64,000 bases of DNA. Source: Aureimonas ureilytica (GTDB lineage: Bacteria; Pseudomonadota; Alphaproteobacteria; Rhizobiales; Rhizobiaceae). Under the pieces are notes generated by a model that had not been told where the DNA came from, searched no databases, and saw only the letters and a program-made list of their open reading frames with translations. Made by a program: the position numbers and the translations under genes. Each line of letters begins with the position of its first letter. Within the stretch, counting starts at the first letter, position 1. The stretch is from contig NZ_LDQA01000014.1 in the NCBI RefSeq assembly GCF_001475935.1, forward strand, positions 1-64,000. The letters run 5' to 3'. This document shows, piece by piece, positions 7,097 through 16,312 of the stretch.

Positions 7097-7978
7097 ATGG
7101 CAGACCTGGTGGTGTCGATCGACGACCGTGAGATCCGGCGGGCCGCGAAGGCGTACGCGAGGCTCGGTGAGAGCGTTCCGCGTGCTATTCGGGACAGTCT
7201 GAGCGAGATCGCTGTCGACGCCCAGGAGAGGCTCCGGGACAGGTGGCAGAGGGACATCGAGGGCGGACCGGCGCGGTTTTCGGAGATCCAGCCTGGCGGC
7301 CGGAAGGGCGCCGTCCTGGATCGCAGGGCAAGGCAGGATGGCGATGGGATCACGTCCAGCATCGCCGTGAACAGGCTCCAGTCGACGTACCTAAAATACT
7401 CGCTCGGTGAGGAGCGTGTCAGGACGCCGGGAGACGCCGGCGCGGCCTCGGACTACAATTTCATCTGGACTGGAACGAGGGCGGCCATGCGCGGTGTCGG
7501 CGTCACGGTCGACAAGCACGGCAACCTGCCGAGAAACTCGCTCCGGAAGCTCATACGCGCCTCGACGTCGCAGAGAGACAGGGACCGGGCCAACGTCAAG
7601 AAGAGGGCTGCCGAGGCCGGGCGTGAGGCCACGGACGAGGATTTCAGTGCCTTCAGACAGTCCAGGAAAGCGAGGTCAAAAGGAGAGATCCGACGCGTCG
7701 ACCAGCGGGTGGGCGCCGGCTCCGGGTCGCAGATTTTCTTCGGGCGCCTGCGTCGAGGTGGAAGCGGTCCGGTCGGCTTCTGGCAGCGCCCGTTCGATTC
7801 CGAGGGCAAGGGCCGTCCGAGCTTGCTCGTGCTCGGCGTCGAGAGGTCGACTTATCGGTCAGACAAGCTTCTCGACGGGTGGAACGAGAGCGTCATGCAG
7901 GCGGCTGAGGATCTGTCTCGGAAGCTCCAGAAGAGGCTCCAGGCGTCGCTCAACGGGCGTGGGGACAGCCAGGAGTAG
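7097..7978 (+). CDS. Probable phage morphogenesis protein (gp10/tail-completion-like)
   Basis: A 293-residue protein. ATG 7097 follows GGGGGATCGG. The N-terminus (residues 1-55: a beta strand with VSIDD, then helices REIRRAAKAYARLGESVPRAIRDSLSEIAVDAQERLRDRW) resembles the start of HK97 gp10-like and related head-tail or tail-completion proteins, which begin with a short strand and amphipathic helices. The rest is highly basic with an Arg/Gly-rich middle. It lies well away from the packaging genes, which would be unusual for a morphogenesis gene, so the call is tentative. A cargo protein binding nucleic acid is an alternative. Confidence 0.4.
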   Translation: MADLVVSIDDREIRRAAKAYARLGESVPRAIRDSLSEIAVDAQERLRDRWQRDIEGGPARFSEIQPGGRKGAVLDRRARQDGDGITSSIAVNRLQSTYLKYSLGEERVRTPGDAGAASDYNFIWTGTRAAMRGVGVTVDKHGNLPRNSLRKLIRASTSQRDRDRANVKKRAAEAGREATDEDFSAFRQSRKARSKGEIRRVDQRVGAGSGSQIFFGRLRRGGSGPVGFWQRPFDSEGKGRPSLLVLGVERSTYRSDKLLDGWNESVMQAAEDLSRKLQKRLQASLNGRGDSQE

Positions 7979-8000
7979 GCACACGAAAAGAACGAGAGGA

Positions 8001-8360
8001 TCACCCCTCGCTCCGATTGATGGGTTCCGCTCGTTTACTGGCCCATCTCCTTTCCCTGATCGCCTTAATCGCCTCTCGTCTCGCGTGTGCTGGTTCTGGC
8101 ATCGGACCAATGATGTCAGACCGGAATGATACTCGTTCCCAGAGATCTGCCAGCCTGTCGAGGACATCGAGAGGAGGGTTCCGCGCCCCGGATGCGTACG
8201 ATCGGATTGAGCCGACCGAGATATTCAGAAAGGCCGCGGCCTCATCATACGTCATGCCGATCAGAGCGATCAGATGGGCAAATGTCGTTCCGGCCGCCCT
8301 TCGGGCATTAGTGCCACCCTTCGGTCGGCCGGCCTTCTTGATATCGGCCTCGTCGGCCAT
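8001..8360 (-). CDS. Cro/C1-type helix-turn-helix regulator
   Basis: A 119-residue protein with a basic N-terminus (RPKGGTNARR) and a clear helix-turn-helix at about residues 36-72: MTYDEAAAFLNISVGSIRSY followed by ASGARNPPLDVLDRLADLWE, the pattern of XRE-family repressors (helix, turn with Asn-Ile-Ser, recognition helix, then the SGxRxP segment). It is convergent with the gene ending at 7978. Role inferred as a phage repressor of lytic or accessory genes. Confidence 0.7.
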   Translation of the reverse strand: MADEADIKKAGRPKGGTNARRAAGTTFAHLIALIGMTYDEAAAFLNISVGSIRSYASGARNPPLDVLDRLADLWERVSFRSDIIGPMPEPAHARREAIKAIRERRWASKRAEPINRSEG

Positions 8361-8380
8361 GTGACCCCCTCGGTCCTGTC

Positions 8381-8623
8381 TTAGAACGCCACCATCGGAT
8401 CTTCGGCATTACGGCGAGCCTGCTCGTAGCCCGCCTTGATCTCCTCGATCTCGTCGTCCGTGTGCGGGAGCATGTAGACCTCGTTCCAGCAGCGCCCGTC
8501 GTCGTTGTCCTCAGGTGCGGTGCAGTCGGCGGCGAAGCCCTTGGTGTACTCGCCGGTGAGGTTGGGGCGCTTCTGGATATTGAGGTGTCCGCACCTGTCG
8601 CAGGTGCCGGCGTAGATCGTCAT
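8381..8623 (-). CDS. Small zinc-ribbon-like protein
   Basis: An 80-residue protein; ATG 8623 has AGGAGAG upstream. The pair CDRCGH near the N-terminus and two later Cys residues (DCTAPEDNDDGRC) form a possible four-Cys zinc-binding site. The C-terminal half is an acidic helix. Function unknown. It is on the same strand as, and 81 bp downstream of, the next gene, with nothing visible in the gap. Confidence 0.5.
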   Translation of the reverse strand: MTIYAGTCDRCGHLNIQKRPNLTGEYTKGFAADCTAPEDNDDGRCWNEVYMLPHTDDEIEEIKAGYEQARRNAEDPMVAF

Positions 8624-8704
8624 GTGCGCTCTCCTGCCTGATGCAACTGGATCGTTGCGGAATGGTGCACCGACGGATCAGTGCTCACATCCGCAGGGGT
8701 CTTG

Positions 8705-9310
8705 TCAGTTCTCCTCGTCGTCCTGAACCTCGACCTCGTAGATCCTGTCGATAATCTCTTCGCCCTCCTCACGCGACGTGTAGTCGAGGACAATGATGCG
8801 GTAGGAGCCGGGAAGCGCCTCATCCTCCAGATGGGCGACCTCCTCATTGTACGCTTCGAGTGCCCATGCCTTCCGATCCTCCGGATTTCCGATCTCGATC
8901 GTTCCGTGAAAGGCGATGCCGTCATCGGGTAGAACGGGTTGATCACGATGGTTCGGAGTGAAGCTCATGTGATCTTCGTCCGGCTCTTCGGACCGGACCG
9001 TCAGCATCAAGTTGCGACTGGTTTCCCAGGGCTTGATGCCGGTCTGGATCTCGCACTCGTAGTCGTCTGCCTCACGGGCCTCGTCGAGCGTCTGCGGGAC
9101 ATCGCCCCTGTAAATCAGGGCGACCACTGCCGTTGCCCCGTGCCCGCGGGTATCGCAGGTCTCGTGTACCGATCCGACAGTCTGGTCGTAGTTCTCGATG
9201 GCCTCGAGCCATTCGGAACCGTCCTGGAGATAAACGAGGGCGCCGGTCTCGACGAGGTAGATCGCGGTCTGGTGCATGGTTGAATTCCTGTCACTTCGTA
9301 CGGCCATCAT
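8705..9310 (-). CDS. Acidic hypothetical phage protein
   Basis: A very acidic protein of 201 residues from ATG 9310 (GGAGG five bases upstream) or 190 residues from ATG 9277 (AGGA upstream); both are plausible. It begins with beta strands (TAIYLVETGALVYLQDG) and contains repeated beta-alpha elements, ending in the acidic tail VEVQDDEEN. No family is recognised. The strong negative charge is reminiscent of DNA-mimic or anti-restriction proteins, but this is only a compositional hint. An operator-like palindrome lies just upstream. Confidence 0.5.
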   Translation of the reverse strand: MMAVRSDRNSTMHQTAIYLVETGALVYLQDGSEWLEAIENYDQTVGSVHETCDTRGHGATAVVALIYRGDVPQTLDEAREADDYECEIQTGIKPWETSRNLMLTVRSEEPDEDHMSFTPNHRDQPVLPDDGIAFHGTIEIGNPEDRKAWALEAYNEEVAHLEDEALPGSYRIIVLDYTSREEGEEIIDRIYEVEVQDDEEN

Positions 9311-9331
9311 GGCCGCCTCCGTGAACGAGAA

Positions 9332-9380
9332 TGTAGATTTCAAATCGACAATCTACAAGGGTCGAGTTGTAGATTTCGAA
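9332..9380 (-). promoter_or_regulatory. Operator-like repeats in the promoter of the acidic protein gene
   Basis: TGTAGATT (9332-9339) and AATCTACA (9350-9357) form a perfect inverted repeat with a 10-bp spacer. The sequence TGTAGATTTC recurs at 9368-9377. The stretch is AT-rich in a GC-rich phage and lies directly upstream of the minus-strand gene starting at 9310. A dimeric repressor site is inferred. Confidence 0.6.
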
Positions 9381-9517
9381 ACTATTTTTGACGTGTGTCC
9401 TCGTCGGCTCGAACGGGTCGATCCGCGTCGGCATTCCATCCGATTGTCCTGTAGAAACGACAGGGTGTCGCGACCCAACCGGTTGACGCGTGAAGCTCAA
9501 GGCGGTGATCGTGAGGC

Positions 9518-10465
9518 ATGCAGAGTAAGCCTCAACGCCCATCCCGCAAACACCACTACATCCCGGAATTCTAACTGAAGCGGTGGGCGAACCCGGAAGG
9601 CAAGCTGACCGAGTTCCGTAGGCATCCTAGGGCCGGCGTTCTACACCGTGAAACCGCGCCTGGAGGGACCGGGTACGAGTTTGACCTCTACTCCATGAAG
9701 GGCGCGCCGACCGGGTCATCGTTCGAGGACATTTTCTTCAAACCGATAGACGGGCTTGCATCGGTCACCCTCGACATCATGGAGCGCCACGGCGCTCAGT
9801 ATCCTTACATGATGGAACATCGTCGCGCCTGGAGTACGTTCGTCGTCTCCCTACTGACGAGATGCCCTGAGGACATCCAGACCTTTCGAAGGCACTGGCA
9901 TGCCGTCGTCATGTCGAACTCGCCCGATAACCATGAGGAGTATGCACGGCTTCGGCGTGACGGAGATCCCGACAGCCTGGACGAATACATGCAGCGACTC
10001 CCGCCTGAGATGGTGGAGTCGAGCATGTTCGAGACATTGACGGACATCATCTCCTCCCAGCCAATCGGGCAGGACCTGAGTTCGCTGAACTGGACGATCC
10101 TGACCGCGCCCGTTGGAGCGCGAGAACTTCTGACGTCGGACAGGCCGATCTTATGGAGCGACGACTTCGGAAGTGCGCGTGGTCACATGATCATGCCGAT
10201 CGGACCCAGGAAGCTCTTGATCGCTGCACGAGATCCAATGTTCGCCACACGGCTCCGCGACTCTTGCGGTGTCGAGGAACTCATAGGTCTGTGCAACATC
10301 GATATCGTCCAAGGTGCGGCAAAGTTCGTTTACGCAACGAACCGGAACCAGCACCGCTTCATATCTAACCGGCTCGGGGTAGCACCGGCTGTCCGTCATA
10401 TGGATCGTGCCATCAACGCACGCATCCACCGAAGGGCTGATCCTCAGGCACCTGCTGGATCGTAG
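9518..10465 (+). pseudogene. DUF4238 protein gene interrupted by a stop at codon 19
   Basis: From ATG 9518 the frame reads through RKHHYIPEF, then a TAA (9572-9574), then continues in the same frame as LKRWANPEGKLTEFRR and on to 10465. DUF4238 proteins begin with His-His-Tyr-Ile-Pro-x-Phe-Tyr-Leu-x-x-Trp and contain a later TSDRP segment; here both flanks match (TSDRPILW near residue 208), so the TAA sits where Tyr is normal. A single change from TAC or TAT would cause it. The rest is intact (316 codons in all), so decay is recent or the assembly has an error. A short product from an internal ATG at 9695 would lack the family's N-terminal motif. Confidence 0.8.
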
Positions 10466-10854
10466 GCGCCAATCTCCATGACCGATCCCGCAGGTTCAGA
10501 ACTGCCTTCGCTTGGCTGGGGGACCCCATGGATTTTCGCGCACACATGGGTGGTTCGCGAGGGCCGGCCGTGCGTACTTTTGGGGAAAATGGTTCGGACC
10601 CAGCAGGCCAGCAGGTTCTGGGGTGTGCTGCATCCTCATCAGTCACACGAGTTGATACGTTCAACCTACTGACATTGCAGCGTCTGTAGCACGTTTCAAA
10701 CGCTTCGTTCCCCAACGAAATCGCCAGATCGACCTGCTGTAATGCCGGGTGACCATCGCCGTCGGACCCCGCAGGTCTGTCTTCTTGACCTCCCTGACGC
10801 GGTTCCGGTGGCTTGTGACCATCCTGCTGGACCATCCATCGGTCCGGGATCGCC
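10466..10854. other. 389-bp region upstream of the terminase genes
   Basis: No convincing gene. A frame from about 10529 to 10687 could encode some 50 residues after a GGGGGA sequence, but I recognise nothing in it. In phages with GpA/Nu1-type terminases the cos packaging site normally lies here, so this is where I would look for it. One copy of a 23-bp repeat shared with the prohead protease leader is at 10787-10809. Confidence 0.5.
10787..10809. repeat. 23-bp direct repeat, copy 1 of 2
   Basis: The 23-bp sequence beginning GACCTCCCTG and ending GGTTCCGGT is identical to 20840-20862. This copy lies 46 bp upstream of the small terminase start. Confidence 0.9.
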
Positions 10855-11445
10855 GTGTCGAAGCTCACCCCAGCGCAGGAGGACGCCGCCGACCGGGCCG
10901 AGCGTCTGATGTCCATGTCCAAGGCAGCGGCCCTCATGGGTCGCGACAGGAACACGCTTGCCGCCTGGGCTGCCAAGGGCATGCCTATCGCCCGGAAGGG
11001 TGAGAGCGGGTCCAGTCACCTCGTCGACCTGAAGGAAGTGATCTTGTGGAGAGAGGAGCAGGTCCGTCGTGAAGAACGGACCCGATTTCCAGGCGCAGGC
11101 GAGGACGGCCTTGGAGAAGGCATGGGAGGTCGCATGTCTCCATCTGACCTCCTGAAGCTGGAGAACCTCAAGCTCACACGTCTGAAGGTCGGACAGGCGG
11201 CGGAGATCCTCGTCGAGCGGTCGATCCCCGAGATGGCCGAGGAGCGTGCGTACGGCATTCTCCGTCAGGCCATCATGGCCCTGCCCGAGCGCCTCACTCG
11301 CGAGATGGCGGGCTTCCCCGAAGAGAAGAAGCTGATCTGGCGCCAGAAGGCGCAGGGGTGGTGCCGGGAGGCGCTCAAGCAGTCGGCCAAGGTGATCGCC
11401 GACGCCATGGGCACCGTCCCGACGAGACCAGACGATGCGGTATGA
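10855..11445 (+). CDS. Terminase small subunit, Nu1-like DNA-packaging protein
   Basis: A 196-residue protein from GTG 10855. Residues about 20-45 (MSKAAALMGRDRNTLAAWAAKGMPIARKG) form the winged helix-turn-helix of lambda Nu1-type small terminases, followed by SSHLVDLKEVILWREEQ and a long helical region for oligomerisation and contact with the large subunit. Family members bind the cos site and load the genome into the motor. It overlaps the large terminase gene by 11 bp, the normal order for this family. Confidence 0.85.
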   Translation: MSKLTPAQEDAADRAERLMSMSKAAALMGRDRNTLAAWAAKGMPIARKGESGSSHLVDLKEVILWREEQVRREERTRFPGAGEDGLGEGMGGRMSPSDLLKLENLKLTRLKVGQAAEILVERSIPEMAEERAYGILRQAIMALPERLTREMAGFPEEKKLIWRQKAQGWCREALKQSAKVIADAMGTVPTRPDDAV

Positions 11446-13675
11446 GGATCCCGAACTCCTCGCCCGATGCGCCGAACTCACGGAGATCGGAGCCGACGCC
11501 TATCTGAAGGCCGCCGCTTTGGCTGCAGCCAATCTCGTTCCCAGCGAACCGGAAGACATTCCGACCTGGGCGAAGAACAACGTCATCATTCCGACGTCGG
11601 TCTCGGACCGGTCGGGGCCCTACGAGATGAACGCGATCCAGTGCGCGATCGCACGGATGTGGCAGGACCCGTTCATCCGGCAGGTCGACTACCTCAAGAT
11701 CGCCCGCGCCGGCGCGACGCTGTTGATCTCGACGGGCATGGCCTACCACACCGGCCATCTCGGCTTCGACTCCCTGTTCTTCGAGAGGACGGAGCCGGAC
11801 GCCCAGGCATTCCACGACAAGAAGCTGTACCAGATACTCATGGCGTCGCCGTCCCTGGCTGCCATGATGCGGCCAGACACGAAAGCGGGCATCCAGGACG
11901 GCTGGTCGGATCGCATCTTCCGGAACGGCGCGTCCCTGCAGCTTCGCTCAGGCAACAAGCCGATCAAGTCGATCAAGGGCTTGTTCGTCGCGATCGACGA
12001 GGCCGGCGACGAGAAGTACTCCAAGGGCCCGGAAGGCAACATCGTCACCGTCGTGCGGGGTCGCCTTCAGGAGTTCTGCGCCCCGATCCTGTTCGTCTGC
12101 GGCACCCCGACCGTCGTCGGCTGCTGCATCTCGGACGAGTACAGCCGCTCGGACAAGCGGCATTGGTACATGCCCTGCCCCCACTGCCAGGAGATGATCC
12201 GGTACGAGCCTGACGTCCGGCCGGGCCGGCGCGACCAGGACACCGGGACCGGGCTCCGGTACGTGCGCAACGAGCGCGGTGTCGTCGAGGACTCCTGGTA
12301 CGCCTGCGCGTGCGGCGGACTGATCGAAGAAACCTCCAAGATCGAGATGCTCGAGGCCGGCGAGTTCCGGGCTACGGACATCGGCGAGCCCGGTCATGTC
12401 GGCTGCTACACCTCGGCCGCTCACTCCACCGATCCGCAGATGACCTGGCGCCACGTCGGGGCGAACCACCATGCGTCGCTCCGGAACGAGAAGACGCGCC
12501 AGGCATACGTCAACCTCACCCTCGCCCAGCCGTACGACCCGGCCCCGCCGATCCTCGTCGACACGACGAAACTTCAAGAGAACGTCCTCGACGCCGAGGC
12601 TCTCCCCGACGGCATCGACTGCCCCGAGGACGCGGTCTACCTCGTCGCGGCGATCGACAACCAGAAGGGCGTCAGGGACGATCCCCGGAACCCGCCCCGC
12701 GGCGAGATGACGGTCATGGCGGCCTGCCGGAACAACCGGTGGCACGTGATCGCTCACCACGTCATCTCGCACCTCGTGCAGGAGCGCGACGGCCACACCA
12801 AGAGGATCGGCTTCGACCCGTTCGACGAGGACTACGCCGACCAGGTGTGGGACATCCTCGACAAGGAGTACGTCGCCGGTGACGGGCGCCTCCTGAAGAT
12901 CAGGAAGTGCCTGGTCGACGTCGGCTGGCAGACCGAGGCCGCATACAAGTTCTGCACCCTGCCCGGCTCGCGTGAGCGTGGCATCCTGCCGATCCGTGGC
13001 GACACGACCGAGCGGGCCGGCCGGCGTGTGACCCTCCTGCCGACGAACGGGACGCTCCGGAAGTCCAAGAAGTCGGGCCGGAACTACCTCTGGATCGGCA
13101 CCAGGGATGCCAAGGACGAGTGCGCCCGTCGCCTCGCCATCCCCGCACCGGCCCCCGGATCGATCTCGTTCTCCCGCAGTTTGCCCGAGACCTACTTCGA
13201 GGGCCTGATCGCCGAGCGTCTGGTCGAGACGAAGCCGGGCGTGTCGACGTGGGTCCAGACCGGATCGAACACGGGCGAGCCGTGGGACTGCCTTCAGTAC
13301 TGGTACGCTGCCAAGGAGCTTGTGATCGTGAAGAACCGCCGTCTCCGTGAAGAGGTCGACGCCGTCGATCCCACCGTGGCCCAGGCCGCGATCGAAGCCC
13401 GCCTGGCGACCGAGGAAGCATCGACGATCGTCGAGGGGGCGACGACCGATCTGGTGGTCCAGCCTCCCTTGCAGGGTTCCGGCTCGGACGCCGATCCTCC
13501 CTTGCAGGGTTCCGGCTCGGACGCCGATCCTCCCGAGCAGGAAGCCGTCTCGTCGTCGGGGCTTCGTATGCGCGTCGTTGAGCGCAAAACCCGGCGGACC
13601 GAGACGACACCGGAGGTGACCAGCAGGATCGAACGCATCCGCAGGCGCCAGTCCCGGTCTGGCGTGGGGTGGTGA
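11435..13675 (+). CDS. terL: Terminase large subunit, GpA family
   Basis: A 746-residue protein of normal GpA length. The ATPase domain has LKIARAGAT at about residues 87-95, the family's variant Walker A, and FVAIDEAGDE (Asp188-Glu189) as Walker B. A zinc-binding insertion uses CPHC (Cys248, Cys251) and a later CACGG pair. The C-terminal nuclease part contains AAIDNQKG and LVDVGW, fitting the acidic residues of the RNase H-like fold. The protein cuts and pumps phage DNA into preformed heads. The tail after residue 670 holds two copies of an 11-residue repeat. The gene appears intact although the rest of the head module is broken. Confidence 0.92.
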   Translation: MRYEDPELLARCAELTEIGADAYLKAAALAAANLVPSEPEDIPTWAKNNVIIPTSVSDRSGPYEMNAIQCAIARMWQDPFIRQVDYLKIARAGATLLISTGMAYHTGHLGFDSLFFERTEPDAQAFHDKKLYQILMASPSLAAMMRPDTKAGIQDGWSDRIFRNGASLQLRSGNKPIKSIKGLFVAIDEAGDEKYSKGPEGNIVTVVRGRLQEFCAPILFVCGTPTVVGCCISDEYSRSDKRHWYMPCPHCQEMIRYEPDVRPGRRDQDTGTGLRYVRNERGVVEDSWYACACGGLIEETSKIEMLEAGEFRATDIGEPGHVGCYTSAAHSTDPQMTWRHVGANHHASLRNEKTRQAYVNLTLAQPYDPAPPILVDTTKLQENVLDAEALPDGIDCPEDAVYLVAAIDNQKGVRDDPRNPPRGEMTVMAACRNNRWHVIAHHVISHLVQERDGHTKRIGFDPFDEDYADQVWDILDKEYVAGDGRLLKIRKCLVDVGWQTEAAYKFCTLPGSRERGILPIRGDTTERAGRRVTLLPTNGTLRKSKKSGRNYLWIGTRDAKDECARRLAIPAPAPGSISFSRSLPETYFEGLIAERLVETKPGVSTWVQTGSNTGEPWDCLQYWYAAKELVIVKNRRLREEVDAVDPTVAQAAIEARLATEEASTIVEGATTDLVVQPPLQGSGSDADPPLQGSGSDADPPEQEAVSSSGLRMRVVERKTRRTETTPEVTSRIERIRRRQSRSGVGW
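13463..13528 (+). repeat. 33-bp tandem duplication inside the terminase gene
   Basis: Two exact adjacent copies (13463-13495, 13496-13528) encode the 11-residue unit PPLQGSGSDAD twice in the C-terminal tail. The length is a multiple of three, so the frame is kept. It looks like a recent slippage or duplication event in a disordered linker. Confidence 0.95.
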
Positions 13676-13676
13676 T

Positions 13677-13931
13677 GTGAAATTCGATCTGTTCCGGTCC
13701 CTGTCGGACGCCGAGCTGGACGCTGCGATCAAGGCGTTGGTCACCCAGATCACGTCCGGCGCCACGACGATCACGTCACCCGATGCCGGCAGCGTCGGAT
13801 ACATGACGACGAGGGAGGCGGAACGCCTGGTCGAGAAGATGGAGCGCAGTCGCTGTTCCCGCCTCGGCATCCCGTTCGATTCCGGGCGTCGCATCAGATA
13901 CACCAAGGTTTACGTGAGGCAGGGCCTGTGA
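13677..13931 (+). CDS. gpW-like head-tail joining protein
   Basis: An 84-residue protein from GTG 13677, one base after the terminase stop. The form is LSDAELDAAIKALVTQITSGATTI, a beta hairpin region, then MTTREAERLVEKMERSRCSR, matching the small gpW family, which sits between terminase and portal genes in lambda-like phages and plugs the connector after packaging. Its stop overlaps the GTG of the portal gene. Confidence 0.75.
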   Translation: MKFDLFRSLSDAELDAAIKALVTQITSGATTITSPDAGSVGYMTTREAERLVEKMERSRCSRLGIPFDSGRRIRYTKVYVRQGL

Positions 13932-15478
13932 CCAAGCGCACCACGACGCCGGCCGCACCGGCCGTCCGCAAGACCCGTCGCGCACCCGAGAGCAAGGCGA
14001 CCGGTCGGCGCGCCGCCGTGTCCCGTACCGGCCCCCTTGCCGGCCTGGACGTCGCCGCCCGGCACCCTCTCCTGCCACGACTCCACGCGCCGTCGCCGAC
14101 GCTGTCTGTCCGTCAGCACGCGTACGAGCGCCTCCTGTCCGGCCACCTCTACGAGCAGGAGCCGCTGGTTACGCGCCTCGTGAACTCAGCTTGCGAACTC
14201 TACATCGGCAGAGGACCGGTGCCGGTGTCACGGTTCGCGGACCTCGACGACCTCTGGTGCGCGGTCTCGGAGAACTTCGACAACATCGACGATAGGTCCT
14301 TCGGCGCCATGCTGCGTCAGGCCGGCCACCGCACACTGATGGTCGCAGGCGAGTTCTTCGTGCGTCGCCGCGACCGCACGGATTCACCTGAGGCCGACTT
14401 CCTCGAGGTGCCGATCGAGTGGGAGGTTCACGGTCCGCAGTACGTGCCGCTTGACTTCACCCAGGTCGAGGGCGGCCTGCGCTGGACATCGGGCATCGCG
14501 ACTTACAGGTCGAAGGCTATCCGGTACAAGTTCTGGTCCGAGGACCCCTACGACCCGTCCCTGTCGACGCGCCTGCTCGACCTCGACCGGTCCGAAATCT
14601 ACCATGTCGCCGATCCCTCCCTGGGGTCGAGGCGCGGTCGACCGATTCTGGCGCCGGCCCTGCTCAGGGCGATCAAAATGACCACCCTGGAGGACAGCGA
14701 GCTTCGCAGGAAGCAGGTTGCCAGTCTCATGTCCGTTTTCGCGGTCCGGCCTGCCGAGGCGTCCGACGACGAGTCGATGCTGCCCACCGACGAGGAGGTC
14801 GACGAGATGCTCGACGCCGTGGCGCTGACGCCCGGTGGCGTCTTCCAGCTACCCTACGGCTTCGACATCAAGACGTTCGAACCGAAGGACGAAGGGGCGA
14901 ACTTCGAGCGCGCTCTCCGGTGGCAGGTGATGATGATCGCAATGGCGGTCGGCATTCCGTTGAACGAGGTACTCGGTGACGAGGGCGTCGAGCGGTGGGG
15001 CCGCATGATGTCCCAGCGCGTCCAGCGCCAGGCCGATCTCGTGCACGAAATGTACGAGAAGCGCCTTCTGAACCGCATGTGGCGCGACTTCATCGACGCA
15101 GCAATGGCGGCCGGTCTCTGGGAGCCGCCCGCCGACCTGAAGCCGTGAAAACTCTACGCCTGCGACTGGCAGTGGCCCGTGATCCCGGCCGCCAGGTTGG
15201 ACCAAGAGCTGAATGCGCGGATGGGCGCCGTCGATCGCGGTATCATTCCGCAGGGCCATGTCACTCGGGCGCTGTTTGGAATGAAGCCGGACGTGGCTGC
15301 TCGCGCCGGTGCCCGAGACCAGGCCCGCTTGCAGAGCCTGGGCTTCCAGGCAGGACAGGCCGTGTGGAAGCCGGACACCGAGGTCGCAGCCCGTATCCAG
15401 GCCACGGTCGATGCCGAGGAAACGGCCGAGCGGGACCTTGTGGACAAGGCTCTCCTCGAGGACTCGGTCTTGGACTGA
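13928..15478 (+). pseudogene. Lambda-family portal protein interrupted by an in-frame TGA
   Basis: The frame from GTG 13928 encodes a lambda-type portal: RLVNSACELYIGRGPVP near the start, the DRTD/DFLEV segment, EIYHVADPSLGSRRGRP, and FQLPYGFDIKTFEPKDEGANFE with VGIPLNEVLGD. After residue 406 (PADLKP) there is TGA at 15146-15148. The same frame then continues without interruption as KLYACDWQWPVIPAARLDQELNARMG up to a stop at 15478. That second part, about 110 residues, corresponds to the usual portal C-terminus. CGA to TGA is the simplest origin. The truncated product would lack part of the clip and C-terminal region, so heads are unlikely to assemble normally. Confidence 0.85.
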
Positions 15479-15489
15479 CGAGAGACAAA

Positions 15490-15510
15490 TTAGAAACGAA
15501 TGATTTCTAA
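15490..15510 (+). promoter_or_regulatory. Operator-like inverted repeat upstream of the cargo genes
   Basis: TTAGAAA (15490-15496) and TTTCTAA (15504-15510) are perfect arms around a 7-bp spacer in an AT-rich patch, followed by TTGATTTTTT. It lies 75 bp upstream of the gene at 15585. A private promoter and operator for inserted cargo is inferred. Confidence 0.55.
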
Positions 15511-15584
15511 CGTCGTCGGTATTGATTTTTTCTGGGCGGTCTGCCATTTGTCTTCCCGTCCAATCACAGTCGACAGGAGACGAA

Positions 15585-16271
15585 ATGACAAACGTTTTTG
15601 CAACACCCGCGAAGATTCAGACCGGCAAGCGGCTATTCGACATCGGGATCGAGTACTTGGAGAGTGAGGGCTACGAGATCACTCGCGTTCCGAAGGCAGG
15701 CAAGAAGAGCCTGCGTCGCGTCGCGAAGAATGGTCGCGAGTTCAACGTGGCCGTCAGAACGTCCCAGGACCAGTGGTTCGCATTCCCACGCGGCGACGAC
15801 GGTAGCTGGCTCGGAATGGACGACGTCGACGTCGAGCGCGTCATCGTCGTCGCGCTCAACACGAGGGAGGAAGGCAAGGAACAGATCGGTCTGGTCCACG
15901 ACTTCCCCGCGTCCGAGGTCCGTGATCGCCTGAACCGCAACTACGCGGCACGTCTGGCGTCGAACCCCGACCTCGATATCTCCCACGGGAACTGGATCTC
16001 GCTTTACGGTGTCGAGGCGAAGGAGCCGATCTCGCTGGTCGGCGCGGGCATCGGTCTCAAGCACAAGCCGGTGGCGCGCATCCCGCTACTCGGCACCAGT
16101 GCGGAAACCGAGCTGGACGACGAGGACTACCTTGAGGCCGACGAGTCCGGCGAGAACGAGACGGTCGAGGCGTCCGCGGACGAGGGTCTGACGATCCCCG
16201 AGGCGAAGCGTCGTCTGGCGATCACTCTCGGTGTCGATCCGTCCGCGATCAAGATCTCGATCGAGGCGTGA
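15585..16271 (+). CDS. Conserved-looking hypothetical cargo protein
   Basis: A 228-residue protein; ATG 15585 has AGGAGA upstream. The first 150 residues look like one alpha/beta domain: LFDIGIEYLESEGYEI, then FNVAVRTSQDQWFAFPR, then VDVERVIVVALN and RNYAARLASN, ending GNWISLY. The strand containing VRTSQDQWFAF resembles proteins I have seen annotated as hypothetical in rhizobia and is faintly like a restriction-endonuclease fold core, but I see no complete catalytic set. The tail has an acidic linker followed by TIPEAKRRLAITLGVDPSAIKISIEA, a possible small protein-binding helix pair. The gene sits in the cargo block where head genes would be expected. Confidence 0.5.
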   Translation: MTNVFATPAKIQTGKRLFDIGIEYLESEGYEITRVPKAGKKSLRRVAKNGREFNVAVRTSQDQWFAFPRGDDGSWLGMDDVDVERVIVVALNTREEGKEQIGLVHDFPASEVRDRLNRNYAARLASNPDLDISHGNWISLYGVEAKEPISLVGAGIGLKHKPVARIPLLGTSAETELDDEDYLEADESGENETVEASADEGLTIPEAKRRLAITLGVDPSAIKISIEA

Positions 16272-16312
16272 CAGAAAGCGCATCGTGAGGATACGGCACC
16301 ACATAAAACGAC

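Noticed and set aside
11948-13906. A 652-codon minus-strand frame opposite the large terminase
   Set aside because: It is the mirror of a GC-rich coding strand, lacks a ribosome binding site and matches nothing, while the plus strand encodes a clear GpA terminase.
15146-15148. TGA recoded as an amino acid by an altered genetic code
   Set aside because: Many neighbouring genes, including tail, clamp and lysis genes, end in TGA with proper coupling to the next start, and the DUF4238 lesion is a TAA; ordinary nonsense mutation is simpler.
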